From the NCBI GenBank assembly GCA_036702975.1, contig DATNPX010000033.1, positions 62,001 to 126,000 of the forward strand: 64,000 bases of DNA, in the 5' to 3' direction. This document shows positions 17,240 through 25,784 of this stretch, piece after piece; position 1 is the stretch's first letter; every line of letters starts with the position of its first letter. Source of the DNA: DATNPX01 sp036702975. GTDB lineage: Bacteria; Cyanobacteriota; Vampirovibrionia; Obscuribacterales; Obscuribacteraceae. The notes beneath the pieces are model-generated. The model had not been told where the DNA came from and searched no databases. It was given only the letters and a program-made list of their open reading frames with translations. The position numbers were made by a program, and so were the translations under genes.

Positions 17240-19558
17240 CTATTTTTTTGTTTGAGTTTCGTTTTTGTTGTCTGAGTTCACTTGACCGCCGATACCGAAC
17301 TTGGTATCCGGAGCGGCATTAGCAGGCAGTTTGGGCTCTAGCGATGGAATTGTCATCTGCCGATGTTGCTTTCTCATTTCGTTTCGCATTTCGCTCAGAT
17401 CGACAGGCTTGACGACAATCTTTTCTTTGATCTTCGGATCAGCCTTCAAAGCGACAGCTTCCCATTTTTGCGCTTCGGCATCGTGGTGATCCATCTTCTC
17501 TGCAATTGAGAGAAGATAGAGTGCTTCAGGTGATGATCCTCTGCTCTTTATAAAATTAGCTAGGTGTTTTTTGGCTTCGTCGACCTTGCCTAGTTCCAAG
17601 GCCAAAATGATGTACAGCTGGTTAGCACGCAGCGAACGTGTGATTGTCGCTGCCGTTTTTGCTTTCGTGTAACCAAAAGCCACGTAGTTAGGTGATCCAA
17701 TCTGCAAACAGGCTTCGGCTGTTGGTTCTAACAAATCTGGATTGTATTGATCCAGCCGATTGGCGAGACTAAACTCTTCGTATGCAGCGCTGGGATCTTT
17801 AGCTGCAAGGAATGCTCTTCCGAGAGCCAGATGCAGGTTAGACATCCCTGGCCTTACTTTAAGCGCTTCGGTTGCCGCCTCTTTTGCTACTGGCCAATCC
17901 TCAGCCCGCATCGCCGCATCCGCCAGCTCATATTGATACCAGGACAGGCGCTCCGACACGGTCTTATCACGTTTCGCCGTTTCAACAGCCACCTTGAGAT
18001 ATGCCACGGCCTCTTTATAGTGCCTCAAGGAGCCGTTAAAGAGACCGAGCGCTTCGTTGGCTGTTGCCGACTTTGGATCGATGGCAAGGCTTGCTTTAGC
18101 CACAGTTTCAGTCTCGCCGCCTCCACCCTGGTACTCGGCCTGAGCGAGCGAGCCAAGATTCCGTGCCGAACGTTCTCCTTGTACGGCAGCCTTCCAGAAA
18201 CTGGTATCAGTCATGAAAGTCGTTTCGCGCCAAATTGATATGCCCGAGAGTAAAACCGCAACGGCGAGCCCTATCTTCAAAAACTGTTTGTTGAAATTGA
18301 TTTTTTCCGCCAGCAATGAACCGGCCAACAGTGCCAGCCCACTCAAGCAGACATAATACCTGCTGTCGGAGACGAGTTCGTGCTGCACAAAAAAGAGATT
18401 TGCGACAATTGCTGAAAGTGCAATTATGCCGCCGAAAAACGGCAGCGGAAACTTGCGCAGGTAATAAATACCGACTCCTCCAGCGGCTAAAACCATAAAT
18501 CCAAGCGCTGCAAGTGGCATTTGCAAGCTGCTTGATGCTGCTTCGCTTATGCTGACACCAAACGGTGCCACCAGATATCGGAGTAAATAAGTGACAATCG
18601 CTGCTAGCTGCTGCATTAAATAGTCTGCCTGACTGAGTAGCGGAAGGTCGACACCGTTGTCCAGAAGAGAGGGCGATTGCATAGCCAAGACGGCCAAAGC
18701 GGCGATGCTTGCCACCGAAAAGATAGCGAAGTCTTGCCAACGCTCGCTCACCCATGACTTCAAGTCTTCCGTTGGCGCTTTTAAGAGAATGGCTAAGATG
18801 ACAGCTAGTAGGGGGAAGAAAACTGCTTGCACACCACAGACGATGCCTATCGCAAAGAAAAGCATTGCCGCGAAATAATAGGCGATGATCGGAAATGGCT
18901 CAAAACTAAAGAATCCCAACATGAATAGATTGAGACCAAGATAAAGATTAGCTGCCGTGAGGGGTCCGCTACGTCCAGAAATATATGAGACCGCACCGGC
19001 TGCAAGCGGGTGACACATGAATAACAGCGCTGCAACAAGGCTTGCGTTATATGGATCGAAGGTTATGCGCTTTTGTTCGCGCAACCACAACAATACCTGG
19101 AATGAAAACAGAAAGAGATAAATGCACGTCATGGCGTGCAAGCTGACGTTGACTACGTGATACCAGGCCGGGTTACCCGGAAATGAGATCGTGTCCCAAA
19201 AGTATGTCGCTTGCACCCACGGCTGACTCAACGGCGATTTCTGCGCTAGTGCGACCAGGTTCAGCCATATCGTGTCGACTGGTAAGGCCATCGTTTTGAT
19301 TTGAAAATTCAGTGCGTCATTCCAGACCGGCTTGCCGAAAAGTGAGGTGACATAGACGATAAGCGTTGACACGCCTATTATGCCGACATAGGCCCATAAC
19401 TTACGCCAGTTGATATCGAGCTTTGCATCAGGCTCGATAATCTGCTTACGACGAAATGTGCGCGAGATCTTCTTATTCTTGACCTTGGACAGCTTCGAAA
19501 TATCCAGCTCTTTCTTCGCTTTTCGTGCCGACTTTAGCGATTCATCGTTTGCTGGCAT
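17240..19558 (-). CDS. TMTC-like GT-C membrane glycosyltransferase with TPR domain
   Basis: A 772-residue polytopic membrane protein. After a basic cytoplasmic N-terminus (about 50 residues) come about 10 to 12 membrane spans to residue 430, then a soluble C-terminal region of tetratricopeptide-like helices (about 470 to 700). The segment FMCHPLAAGAVSYISGRSGP and preceding VNVSLHAMTCIYLF match the plan of TMTC/DUF1736-type GT-C enzymes. Those use lipid-linked sugars to glycosylate exported proteins. The first extracytoplasmic loop has one acidic residue (PVWNDALNF) where the family often has a pair, so activity is uncertain. It follows the zinc-ribbon gene by 7 nt in an operon. Glycosyltransferase function is inference from fold resemblance. 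Confidence 0.7.
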   Translation of the reverse strand: MPANDESLKSARKAKKELDISKLSKVKNKKISRTFRRKQIIEPDAKLDINWRKLWAYVGIIGVSTLIVYVTSLFGKPVWNDALNFQIKTMALPVDTIWLNLVALAQKSPLSQPWVQATYFWDTISFPGNPAWYHVVNVSLHAMTCIYLFLFSFQVLLWLREQKRITFDPYNASLVAALLFMCHPLAAGAVSYISGRSGPLTAANLYLGLNLFMLGFFSFEPFPIIAYYFAAMLFFAIGIVCGVQAVFFPLLAVILAILLKAPTEDLKSWVSERWQDFAIFSVASIAALAVLAMQSPSLLDNGVDLPLLSQADYLMQQLAAIVTYLLRYLVAPFGVSISEAASSSLQMPLAALGFMVLAAGGVGIYYLRKFPLPFFGGIIALSAIVANLFFVQHELVSDSRYYVCLSGLALLAGSLLAEKINFNKQFLKIGLAVAVLLSGISIWRETTFMTDTSFWKAAVQGERSARNLGSLAQAEYQGGGGETETVAKASLAIDPKSATANEALGLFNGSLRHYKEAVAYLKVAVETAKRDKTVSERLSWYQYELADAAMRAEDWPVAKEAATEALKVRPGMSNLHLALGRAFLAAKDPSAAYEEFSLANRLDQYNPDLLEPTAEACLQIGSPNYVAFGYTKAKTAATITRSLRANQLYIILALELGKVDEAKKHLANFIKSRGSSPEALYLLSIAEKMDHHDAEAQKWEAVALKADPKIKEKIVVKPVDLSEMRNEMRKQHRQMTIPSLEPKLPANAAPDTKFGIGGQVNSDNKNETQTKK

Positions 19559-19565
19559 TCTCTTT

Positions 19566-21095
19566 TTACCTGAAGCCTGGTTTTCCTTTGCTTACCCACT
19601 CCTGGAAGGACGGTGGCTCAGAAGTAGTGCCTTGATTATCAGACGATTTCCCGGATGCAGAACCATGCTGTCTGAAATAATCAGCTAAGAGTTCATTATA
19701 TCTGGATATGTCACTCGGGTTGTATGACTTTGCTCCTTCTCCTGCTTGTGACTTTTGTCCTACGGGAGTTTTCGAACTTGCACTGATGCTTGTTGGCTCG
19801 TTGACAATCTCTTTGCCGTTAGCATTGGCATCTTGCGCCGCAACTGTATTGGAGCTTGCCGATTTTTTCTTGGGCTCTCTCTTTTGTAGAGACGCCTTGC
19901 CGCCGTGACTAAAGCTTTGCCATATCGGCACGCCTGGTTGAATCAGACTCTGCGTTTCAGTCGGTTGCGACGGTTGCGCCGTTGCTGGTGCTGCAGCAAT
20001 TTTCTGTTGCTGAACGACTGCCACCGTGGGCGGTGCAAAAGGAGGTGTCGGTTGTTGAGAGGCTTGGCCTAGCTGATTAGAATTTTGCTGCGCTGCAAGG
20101 CTCAAGGCTACCGGCTGGGGCGTCTCAAGCGAACCTTTCTCTTTTTGAACCGGGGCTGAACCGCCGATGGCGTTTGCGACAACCTTCTGCAAAATGCCTG
20201 TGCCTTGAACCGATTTTAGTTGTTTGGCTGGGTTTGATTGACTTGTAGAAATCGTTGCCGGTTGTGCCATTTGTGCACTGGCTTGCGTCGTTGATGCCGG
20301 AGGTGCTGCTGCAGTTGGCTGTGGCGCTTGCGCGGTTGCCACGGCACTACCGTTTGTGCTGCCTGTGTTTCCGGTTGTTGCGGCAGCCGGTTGTGCCACT
20401 GCCGCCGGTTGGGCCGGGCTGGCTGCAGCAGCTGCTGCTGCCGGCTGAGCGGCGGACATTACTGGCATGGCTCCTGGGATGACCGATTGAGTGACTGTCG
20501 TACCGTTTTGCTCTAGTCGTCGAATTGTTGTAAGTGCAGCCTGGTATTGAGGGCACTCTTGGGGCATCTGCTTTAAGTCTCTCATAGCCGAAGTCCAGTC
20601 TTTACCCTGAATCTCCGTGTCTATGCGCATCATCAACGTCTTGCCCAACAAAGTCATCGTATCTCTGTTCAACTTGCCGGGACGGTCCATATTTAGTCTC
20701 AAGAGTAGTTCGGCCGCCATTGCTGGATTGTTAGCCTTCAGCGTCTTTTCAGCATTTTGATAAATGAAGTCTTCGGACATCACATCGTAAGAAATGTCGA
20801 TTAAATGCACACCATAAGGTATGCCGATAGCGCAGACGAGCAGGGCTCCAATCGCCGGAGCATAAGGTGGCAGTTTTGGCAGGTTTGTTTTCGGCGACGT
20901 CGGCCGCTTCGTCAACTGGCTCAGACGTTCTTGAATTGATTTGTACTTGTCGGCGAGTTTGTCGCTGAATGAAGACCAACTGGGTCGGTCGAGACTGACA
21001 CCACAATACTGACAGAAAAGCTCTTCGTGTCCGATCTCGGCGGCGCAGTTGCGGCAATAGCTCTCTGTAGTCTTCTCTAATAACTCAGTTTCCAT
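19566..21095 (-). CDS. Zinc-ribbon, single-TM, Ala/Pro/Gln-rich protein
   Basis: No named family is recognised. The 509-residue product starts with a four-Cys zinc ribbon (C14, C17, C28, C31; CRNCAAEIGHEELFCQYC). A basic linker leads to one membrane span (IGALLVCAIGIPYGVHLI). A helical segment of about 110 residues follows (TPR-like: NNPAMAAELLLRLNM). The long tail is low-complexity Ala/Gln/Pro (PAQPAAVAQPAAA and similar), ending in a short compact motif FQEWVSKGKPGF. It sits 7 nt upstream of the GT-C/TPR gene in the same operon, so the two may work together at the membrane. A related layout recurs in the large ATPase gene at 59.5 kb. Confidence 0.7.
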   Translation of the reverse strand: METELLEKTTESYCRNCAAEIGHEELFCQYCGVSLDRPSWSSFSDKLADKYKSIQERLSQLTKRPTSPKTNLPKLPPYAPAIGALLVCAIGIPYGVHLIDISYDVMSEDFIYQNAEKTLKANNPAMAAELLLRLNMDRPGKLNRDTMTLLGKTLMMRIDTEIQGKDWTSAMRDLKQMPQECPQYQAALTTIRRLEQNGTTVTQSVIPGAMPVMSAAQPAAAAAAASPAQPAAVAQPAAATTGNTGSTNGSAVATAQAPQPTAAAPPASTTQASAQMAQPATISTSQSNPAKQLKSVQGTGILQKVVANAIGGSAPVQKEKGSLETPQPVALSLAAQQNSNQLGQASQQPTPPFAPPTVAVVQQQKIAAAPATAQPSQPTETQSLIQPGVPIWQSFSHGGKASLQKREPKKKSASSNTVAAQDANANGKEIVNEPTSISASSKTPVGQKSQAGEGAKSYNPSDISRYNELLADYFRQHGSASGKSSDNQGTTSEPPSFQEWVSKGKPGFR

Positions 21096-21273
21096 TTTCT
21101 CGATTTGATTTTTTTTCTGTAAGGTGCGCCAGCGAACCGGTTGAGTAACTAATCAAGACCAAGTTGCCTCGCCATATTAGCATTTGCTACGAATTATCGG
21201 CAGTCGCTAATTTATATATAAAATGGAAGCCTGTTGATGATACGATTTAGCGGTGTTCAGAGAGATGGCGCCT
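21096..21273. other. Divergent promoter region
   Basis: This 178-nt AT-rich gap separates the minus-strand zinc-ribbon operon from a plus-strand small membrane protein. A TAATAT element on the minus strand (about 21172 to 21177) and a TATATATAAAAT run on the plus strand (about 21215) could be -10 elements. Neither has a good -35. A purine- and A-rich tract precedes the minus-strand ATG. Confidence 0.3.
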
Positions 21274-21633
21274 ATGAAAGACGAGAGACTTGAAGCTGAG
21301 AAAGCAGAATTTATTCAATCTGTAAAAGCTCTGTATATACCGTTCTCGCTATTTCTGGCCTGTGTCATCATGGCTGCTGGTGTTTTTCTAATTTATAATT
21401 TAGAGCCGACTGGGTGGGCTTTTGTTGCCGTCAGCGGCGCCATTATGGCTTCAGCATTTTTTGCCCTCATACGCTTCCAAAATCGATTGCGAGCAAGTGG
21501 TGTTCTGCCGATAGCCGCTCTAGATGATGAAGTCTTGTCACCATTTGAACCAGACTCGATCAATTCGCAACATAAAGAGTTCAAACAGTTTTCCAACGCC
21601 GCGCAGTCGCGCGAATTTGAGCTGAAAAACTAG
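21274..21633 (+). CDS. Small membrane protein with two spans
   Basis: About 119 residues. Two hydrophobic segments (FSLFLACVIMAAGVFLIYNL and WAFVAVSGAIMASAFFALI) form a helical hairpin. Short, charged cytoplasmic-type tails flank it. I chose ATG 21274 because AGAGAG lies 9 nt upstream; GTG 21253 and ATG 21265 are alternatives. It stands alone and converges on HMG-CoA reductase with an 11-nt gap. No family is recognised and no function is proposed. Confidence 0.65.
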   Translation: MKDERLEAEKAEFIQSVKALYIPFSLFLACVIMAAGVFLIYNLEPTGWAFVAVSGAIMASAFFALIRFQNRLRASGVLPIAALDDEVLSPFEPDSINSQHKEFKQFSNAAQSREFELKN

Positions 21634-21644
21634 ACCTTAAGACC

Positions 21645-22817
21645 TTAGCGGTTTCGACCCAGTCGCTCGTGTGCTTCTACCCAGTGACCGGCTACTACTG
21701 CTGCGCCGAGGGAAAGCTCACCGCATAGAACTGTGGCCGTTATGATCTCTGCTAGCTTGTAAACCTTGTCTTTTCCATAGCAACCGAGGACTTCCAGGCA
21801 CTCTCTCTGGGTGGGCAGATTAGTGCCACCACCGAAGGTGGCAACTATCAAAGATGGCAGCGTAATCGAATAATAGAGGTCTTTGTTCGGTAACAATTCG
21901 GAATAAACGTAACCGGCGTGCGATTCGGAAACATTTGCAGCATCTTGACCGGTGGCAATAAAAATGGCTGCAATGGCATTGGCGGCGTGCGAACCGTTGT
22001 TGGTTGAACCTGCCATCCAGGCGCCCATGCTTGAACGCAGCCGAGCCGCAAAGAGTTTCTCTGTGCTTACATGCAAATGTTGCTGCAATAAAGTGTCAGG
22101 AATTGTTACTTCCGCGATCACTCTCTTGCCGCGCGTATTCAAAGTGTTAATGAAAGATGCCTTCTTGTCTGTATCGAGATTGCCGCTAAGGGTGAAGTCT
22201 TGGATCTGTTCTTCGGTATAGTTCTTCAGCAACCACTGGCAGGCATTGGCTGTCGCTTTGCCAGTCATGTTTTGACCAGCGGCGTCACCAGTTAAGTAGT
22301 TGAACCGCAAGTACACAAAACGCGCTGCCAGATAGTGTTCGATGTCGACAAGTTTGGCTACAGAGCTTGTCTCTTCCGCCGCTTCTTTGAGAAGTGCGAA
22401 CTTTTCTCGCACGAAGAAGCTGAACGAACGCGCCTGCTGCGCATCGGCAAATCCGAAGACTGGGGCTCGTTGCATCGCGTCATTTACGACGAGCGTTTTG
22501 ACACCGCCTGCATCACGCGTAAGCCGCATGCCGCGGTTGTAACTTGCTACGAGTGTGCCCTCGCTCGTCGCCATCGGTACAAAAAACACACCCTCTGCCG
22601 CTTCGCCTTTAACCAGCAGTGGACCGGCAAAACCAAGCGGAACTTGCACCACTCCGGTTAGATTTTCGATATTGCCCCTTGTAACTTCTGGATCGAATGA
22701 AAAACGGCGGCAATGATCGAGTTTGACGCCGGTCGCTTCTTCTATGAACTCTTGGCGCGCAGCCACTATCTCCTGTGAGTAGTCGTTGCCTGCGGCACGG
22801 GGAATCTTTTGACTCAT
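21645..22817 (-). CDS. hmgA: Hydroxymethylglutaryl-CoA reductase, class I type
   Basis: Reduces HMG-CoA to mevalonate with NADPH, the committed step of the mevalonate route to isoprenoids. The whole catalytic domain is present (390 residues). Predicted catalytic residues are E86 in PMATSEGTLVAS, K218/K219 in NLDTDKKASF, D292 in GQDAAN and H383 in GHWVEAH. The NADP-site block FGGGTNLPTQRECL is clear. These motifs match the class I (eukaryote/archaea-like) form, not the class II Pseudomonas/Staphylococcus form. There is no membrane anchor, as in archaeal enzymes. No other mevalonate gene is in the window. It follows a TPR gene by 19 nt in one operon and has no strong ribosome binding site. Confidence 0.92.
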   Translation of the reverse strand: MSQKIPRAAGNDYSQEIVAARQEFIEEATGVKLDHCRRFSFDPEVTRGNIENLTGVVQVPLGFAGPLLVKGEAAEGVFFVPMATSEGTLVASYNRGMRLTRDAGGVKTLVVNDAMQRAPVFGFADAQQARSFSFFVREKFALLKEAAEETSSVAKLVDIEHYLAARFVYLRFNYLTGDAAGQNMTGKATANACQWLLKNYTEEQIQDFTLSGNLDTDKKASFINTLNTRGKRVIAEVTIPDTLLQQHLHVSTEKLFAARLRSSMGAWMAGSTNNGSHAANAIAAIFIATGQDAANVSESHAGYVYSELLPNKDLYYSITLPSLIVATFGGGTNLPTQRECLEVLGCYGKDKVYKLAEIITATVLCGELSLGAAVVAGHWVEAHERLGRNR

Positions 22818-22836
22818 TTTTTTTGACCGTCAGACT

Positions 22837-23442
22837 TCAATATGTCGCATTGTCGTCGGTAGCTGCCAGACTGACTTTGCCCACTTCCTGCCGGAGCATA
22901 GAGAGATTATTACGAGCAGCGACGAGCTTATTGTCGATTTGCACGGCTTTTTCTAGATAGTGTAAAGATTCACGTGACTTTCCGCATTGATGCAAGGCTA
23001 TGGCCAGGTCGTTATAGAGCTCGGCCATTCGTTTGGGCGTGATATTTGGCAAAGCGGCAGCTTTTCTATATTCATCTATGCCGGCTTGGAGTTGGCCTTG
23101 ATTGATTAGCTCTTGCCCTCTCTTCGAGACAGCTTCGAACTGACTTGCCGCTGGCAAGTCGGTACTTGCGTCCTTGATAAACGGTACTAAAACCAGATGG
23201 CTTTCTGGTTTCGGGTCGGGCATGATTCCGAGCGTTGAAGTGATTCCACCCACGGCTAAAATTGCCGATAGGGCCGCTAGTGCTATCAATTGTGGTGACT
23301 GCCACCACTGGCGGTGCTCAACGCAAGCGGCGTGATTGACGTATGGATGGTAACTGGGGGCGCAATGCTTAGTCGTGCAACTGTCGGCGTGTCTGCCGGT
23401 TGCATGCTTCTTAAAAGCCAAGCTAGTCTTCGATGCTTTCAT
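22837..23442 (-). CDS. TPR-domain membrane protein
   Basis: A 201-residue protein. The N-terminus is Cys/His-rich (KHATGRHADSCTTKHCAPSYH), which might bind a metal. A single membrane span follows (LIALAALSAILAVGGITSTLG). The C-terminal half contains about two to three tetratricopeptide helices (INQGQLQAGIDEYRKAAAL, LYNDLAIALHQCGKSRESLHYLEKAVQID). TPRs mediate protein contacts. It lies between the ribosomal operon end and HMG-CoA reductase and is probably co-transcribed with the latter. The function is unknown. Confidence 0.75.
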   Translation of the reverse strand: MKASKTSLAFKKHATGRHADSCTTKHCAPSYHPYVNHAACVEHRQWWQSPQLIALAALSAILAVGGITSTLGIMPDPKPESHLVLVPFIKDASTDLPAASQFEAVSKRGQELINQGQLQAGIDEYRKAAALPNITPKRMAELYNDLAIALHQCGKSRESLHYLEKAVQIDNKLVAARNNLSMLRQEVGKVSLAATDDNATY

Positions 23443-23500
23443 GAGCGCAGTTATGAACTGTGACTAAGCGCAGACCTTGAGAACCTGACGTGATGAATAT

Positions 23501-23522
23501 CATACTGCCAGAGGGCAGTATG
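23501..23522 (-). terminator. Hairpin at the end of the ribosomal supercluster
   Basis: CATACTGCC and GGCAGTATG form a perfect 9-bp stem with a 4-base loop 32 nt beyond the rpsI stop. There is no uridine run downstream, so it may be a weak terminator or an RNA 3-prime-end stabiliser rather than a full intrinsic terminator. Its placement at the operon end is the main support. Confidence 0.5.
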
Positions 23523-23553
23523 AAACTGAGCGAAAACTAAAAGACCAAATTGA

Positions 23554-23952
23554 TTAGCGCTTGGAGAACTGGAAGCGTTTGCGGGCGCGCTTGCGACCGT
23601 ATTTTTTGCGCTCTTTGACGCGCGAGTCGCGAGTCAACAAACCATCGACGCGCAATGCCGGGCGGTTTTGCGGTGCTGCTTCAGCGAGAGCACGAGCGAT
23701 GCCGTGACGGATGGCACCAACTTGCCCGGTGATTCCGCCGCCGCATACAGAGATGAGAACGTCGAAACGACCCATGGCATCCGAAGCTTGAAACGGTTGG
23801 AAAATCTCTTTGTTCAAACCATGGCGTCCGCCGATGTAGTCATCCATCGGGCGCCCATTGATCTGTACTTGACCGGTGCCGGGAATAAGGCGTACGCGAG
23901 CTGTTGCCGTCTTCCTTCTACCTGTACCGTAATATTGAATAACGCTAGTCAT
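23554..23952 (-). CDS. rpsI: Ribosomal protein uS9
   Basis: Small-subunit head protein; its C-terminal tail contacts the P-site tRNA anticodon. The 132 residues show the family start YYGTGRRKTATARVRLIPG, the middle GGGITGQVGAIRHGIARAL and the invariant tail ending KRFQFSKR. The length is standard. It is the last gene of the cluster, 35 nt after rplM, the usual rplM-rpsI pair. Confidence 0.98.
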   Translation of the reverse strand: MTSVIQYYGTGRRKTATARVRLIPGTGQVQINGRPMDDYIGGRHGLNKEIFQPFQASDAMGRFDVLISVCGGGITGQVGAIRHGIARALAEAAPQNRPALRVDGLLTRDSRVKERKKYGRKRARKRFQFSKR

Positions 23953-23987
23953 CGAAATTTAAGTCCTCTGTTTCTTTCGTCTTCCGC

Positions 23988-24422
23988 TTAGCCAACCAAC
24001 TCGTATGCTTTCGGTTGTTGTGCTGCATGCGGATGTTCAGTACCCGCGTAAACTTTCAGTTTGGTGAACTGGTGATCGCCCAATCTTGTGTGGGGCAACA
24101 TGCCGCGAATCGCCTTTTCCAGAATATCGGTAGGCTTTCTTTCGCGCAATGCCTTCAGTGTCTCATCTTTGAAGCCGTGTGGGAATCCGGAGTGACGATA
24201 GTAGTGCTTCTGCACTTCCTTCTTGCCAGACACTTCGATCTTTTCGGCGTTGACGATGATAACGAAGTCGCCGCAATCGACGTGGGGCGTGAATTCCGGT
24301 TTGTGCTTACCACGAAGCAGATTGGCTACTTCGGTAGCTACACGTCCCAAGGTTTTGCCTTCAGCATCGATAAGATGCCAGGTTCTTGAGATATCCTCGG
24401 CCTTTGGACAAAAAGTATTCAC
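23988..24422 (-). CDS. rplM: Ribosomal protein uL13
   Basis: Early-assembly large-subunit protein. Core motifs are RTWHLIDAEGKTLGRVATEVA, DCGDFVIIVNAEKI, the KYYRHSGFPHG-like segment and the ending KLKVYAGTEHPHAAQQP. I set the start at GTG 24422 because AGGAGA lies 7 nt upstream. A TTG at 24440 would place that site inside the coding sequence. It is about 144 residues, standard length. The stop of truA lies 24 nt upstream, so the three downstream genes (truA, rplM, rpsI) form one segment. Confidence 0.97.
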   Translation of the reverse strand: MNTFCPKAEDISRTWHLIDAEGKTLGRVATEVANLLRGKHKPEFTPHVDCGDFVIIVNAEKIEVSGKKEVQKHYYRHSGFPHGFKDETLKALRERKPTDILEKAIRGMLPHTRLGDHQFTKLKVYAGTEHPHAAQQPKAYELVG

Positions 24423-24446
24423 GACTGCGATCTCCTGCAAACGAGC

Positions 24447-25223
24447 TCAAAGAGCTTGAAACAAATTGTACTTGTCGGGGTATTTAACCGACTGGAGCGT
24501 GAGTCCCCAGGACGGTGCTGTAGATCCCGCGAGGTTGCGATCTTTTGCCTGAAGGGCGACCGCAAGGCTCTCCGGCGCACTCTTGCCCAGCCCGACTTCG
24601 ATCAGGGTCCCGGCAATTATGCGCACCATATTGTACACGAAGTGATCTGCGGCAATCCAGAACTCTAGCTGTCCTTCACCTTTATTCAATAATTCGGCCC
24701 GCTCGACATGGCAGATAGTCGATGATTTATCAGAATTACTAGAGCGAAAACTGATGAAGTCATGCGTTCCAAGAAGCGCCCGTGCTGCTTCTTGCATGGC
24801 ATCGAGCGCCAACGGGCGCGGTATGAAGTAATGATTATCTTTGAGAAGCGCCGATCGTTGCGGTCGGTTAAGAAAGCGATACACGTACTCTCGTCTGGTC
24901 GCATGATAACGGGCGTGAAATTCCTCTGGCACAACCTGTGCTGCACGCACTGAAATATCGCTTTTCATGATTCCGTTCAGAGCCCAGACGAGTCGCCAGA
25001 GGTCGAGCTCTCTTTCACTGTCGTCAATGTCCAGGTGCACCACTTGACCAAGCGCGTGTACACCAGTATCGGTTCGCCCACTAAAAAGCGCGGGTGTGCG
25101 CTTGTGCAAATATGTCTCAAGCGCCGCTTCCAAATCTGCCTGCACAGTGCGCACGCCGACTTGAAACTGCGAGCCGTGAAAATGCTTGCCGAAATACTCA
25201 ATAAGCATTGCTACGCGCGACAA
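24447..25223 (-). CDS. truA: tRNA pseudouridine38-40 synthase
   Basis: Makes pseudouridine at positions 38 to 40 of the tRNA anticodon arm. Signatures include IEYFGKHFHGSQFQVGVRTVQ, the catalytic Asp in SGRTDTGVHALGQVVH (near residue 58), and a late FVYNMVRIIAGTLIEVG. I chose the TTG at 25223 because GGGAGG precedes it by 6 nt; the upstream TTG at 25229 touches that site. Length near 258 fits the family. It is separated from rplQ by a strong terminator-like hairpin. Confidence 0.96.
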   Translation of the reverse strand: MSRVAMLIEYFGKHFHGSQFQVGVRTVQADLEAALETYLHKRTPALFSGRTDTGVHALGQVVHLDIDDSERELDLWRLVWALNGIMKSDISVRAAQVVPEEFHARYHATRREYVYRFLNRPQRSALLKDNHYFIPRPLALDAMQEAARALLGTHDFISFRSSNSDKSSTICHVERAELLNKGEGQLEFWIAADHFVYNMVRIIAGTLIEVGLGKSAPESLAVALQAKDRNLAGSTAPSWGLTLQSVKYPDKYNLFQAL

Positions 25224-25247
25224 ATACAACCTCCCTGATTAGCAAAA

Positions 25248-25273
25248 GACGCACGGCAGACCTGCCGTGCGTC
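25248..25273 (-). terminator. Intrinsic terminator or attenuator between rplQ and truA
   Basis: GACGCACGGCA and TGCCGTGCGTC make a perfect 11-bp, GC-rich stem with a 4-base loop, followed on the minus strand by UUUU. It lies 24 nt after the rplQ stop and ends 20 nt before the truA ribosome binding site. It should end most alpha-operon transcripts, with any read-through feeding truA-rplM-rpsI. Confidence 0.85.
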
Positions 25274-25297
25274 CAGATACTTATTGCAAACAATCCG

Positions 25298-25723
25298 TTA
25301 GACGAGCTGGATAATCGCCATCGGTGTGGCATCACCGCGACGTTGACCGGCTTTCATGATGCGGGTATAGCCGCCCTGGCGCGTTTCATAACGTGGTGCA
25401 ATTTCGTCGAATACACGTGTCACTACCTCTTTGTCGTAGAGGTAGGCCGAGGCTTGACGGTGTAAGTGCACTGACTTGGCCACTTGCTTGGCCGCTTCGG
25501 CATCACCGGCTTTTGCCTTCTCATAGAGGGCATGATGGTCTTTCAAATGACCTTTCTTGCCCAAAGTGATGAGGCGCTCGACTTGCGGCTGCACTGCTTT
25601 CGCTTTGGCGAAAGTGGTGACGATTTCATCGTGCCTGAGAAGCTCGGTGGCCAGTGCGCGCAGAACGGCTTTGCGCTGGTCGGCTGGTCTGGCTAGGCGG
25701 TGTTTAGGTTTGCGGTGACGCAT
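25298..25723 (-). CDS. rplQ: Ribosomal protein bL17
   Basis: Large-subunit protein near the peptide exit tunnel. The N-terminus MRHRKPKHRLARPADQRKAV and the block LATELLRHDEIVTTFAKAKAVQP are diagnostic. At 141 residues it is slightly longer than the usual 120 because of an inserted segment around 75 to 95 (EKAKAGDAEAAKQVAKSVHL). It lies directly after rpoA, as is standard. Confidence 0.98.
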   Translation of the reverse strand: MRHRKPKHRLARPADQRKAVLRALATELLRHDEIVTTFAKAKAVQPQVERLITLGKKGHLKDHHALYEKAKAGDAEAAKQVAKSVHLHRQASAYLYDKEVVTRVFDEIAPRYETRQGGYTRIMKAGQRRGDATPMAIIQLV

Positions 25724-25784
25724 GATCAGGTCCTTTTCGTTATGCTTGTTCGGTGCTTGTCTGGTTAGAGCGCCAAACGAGTGA

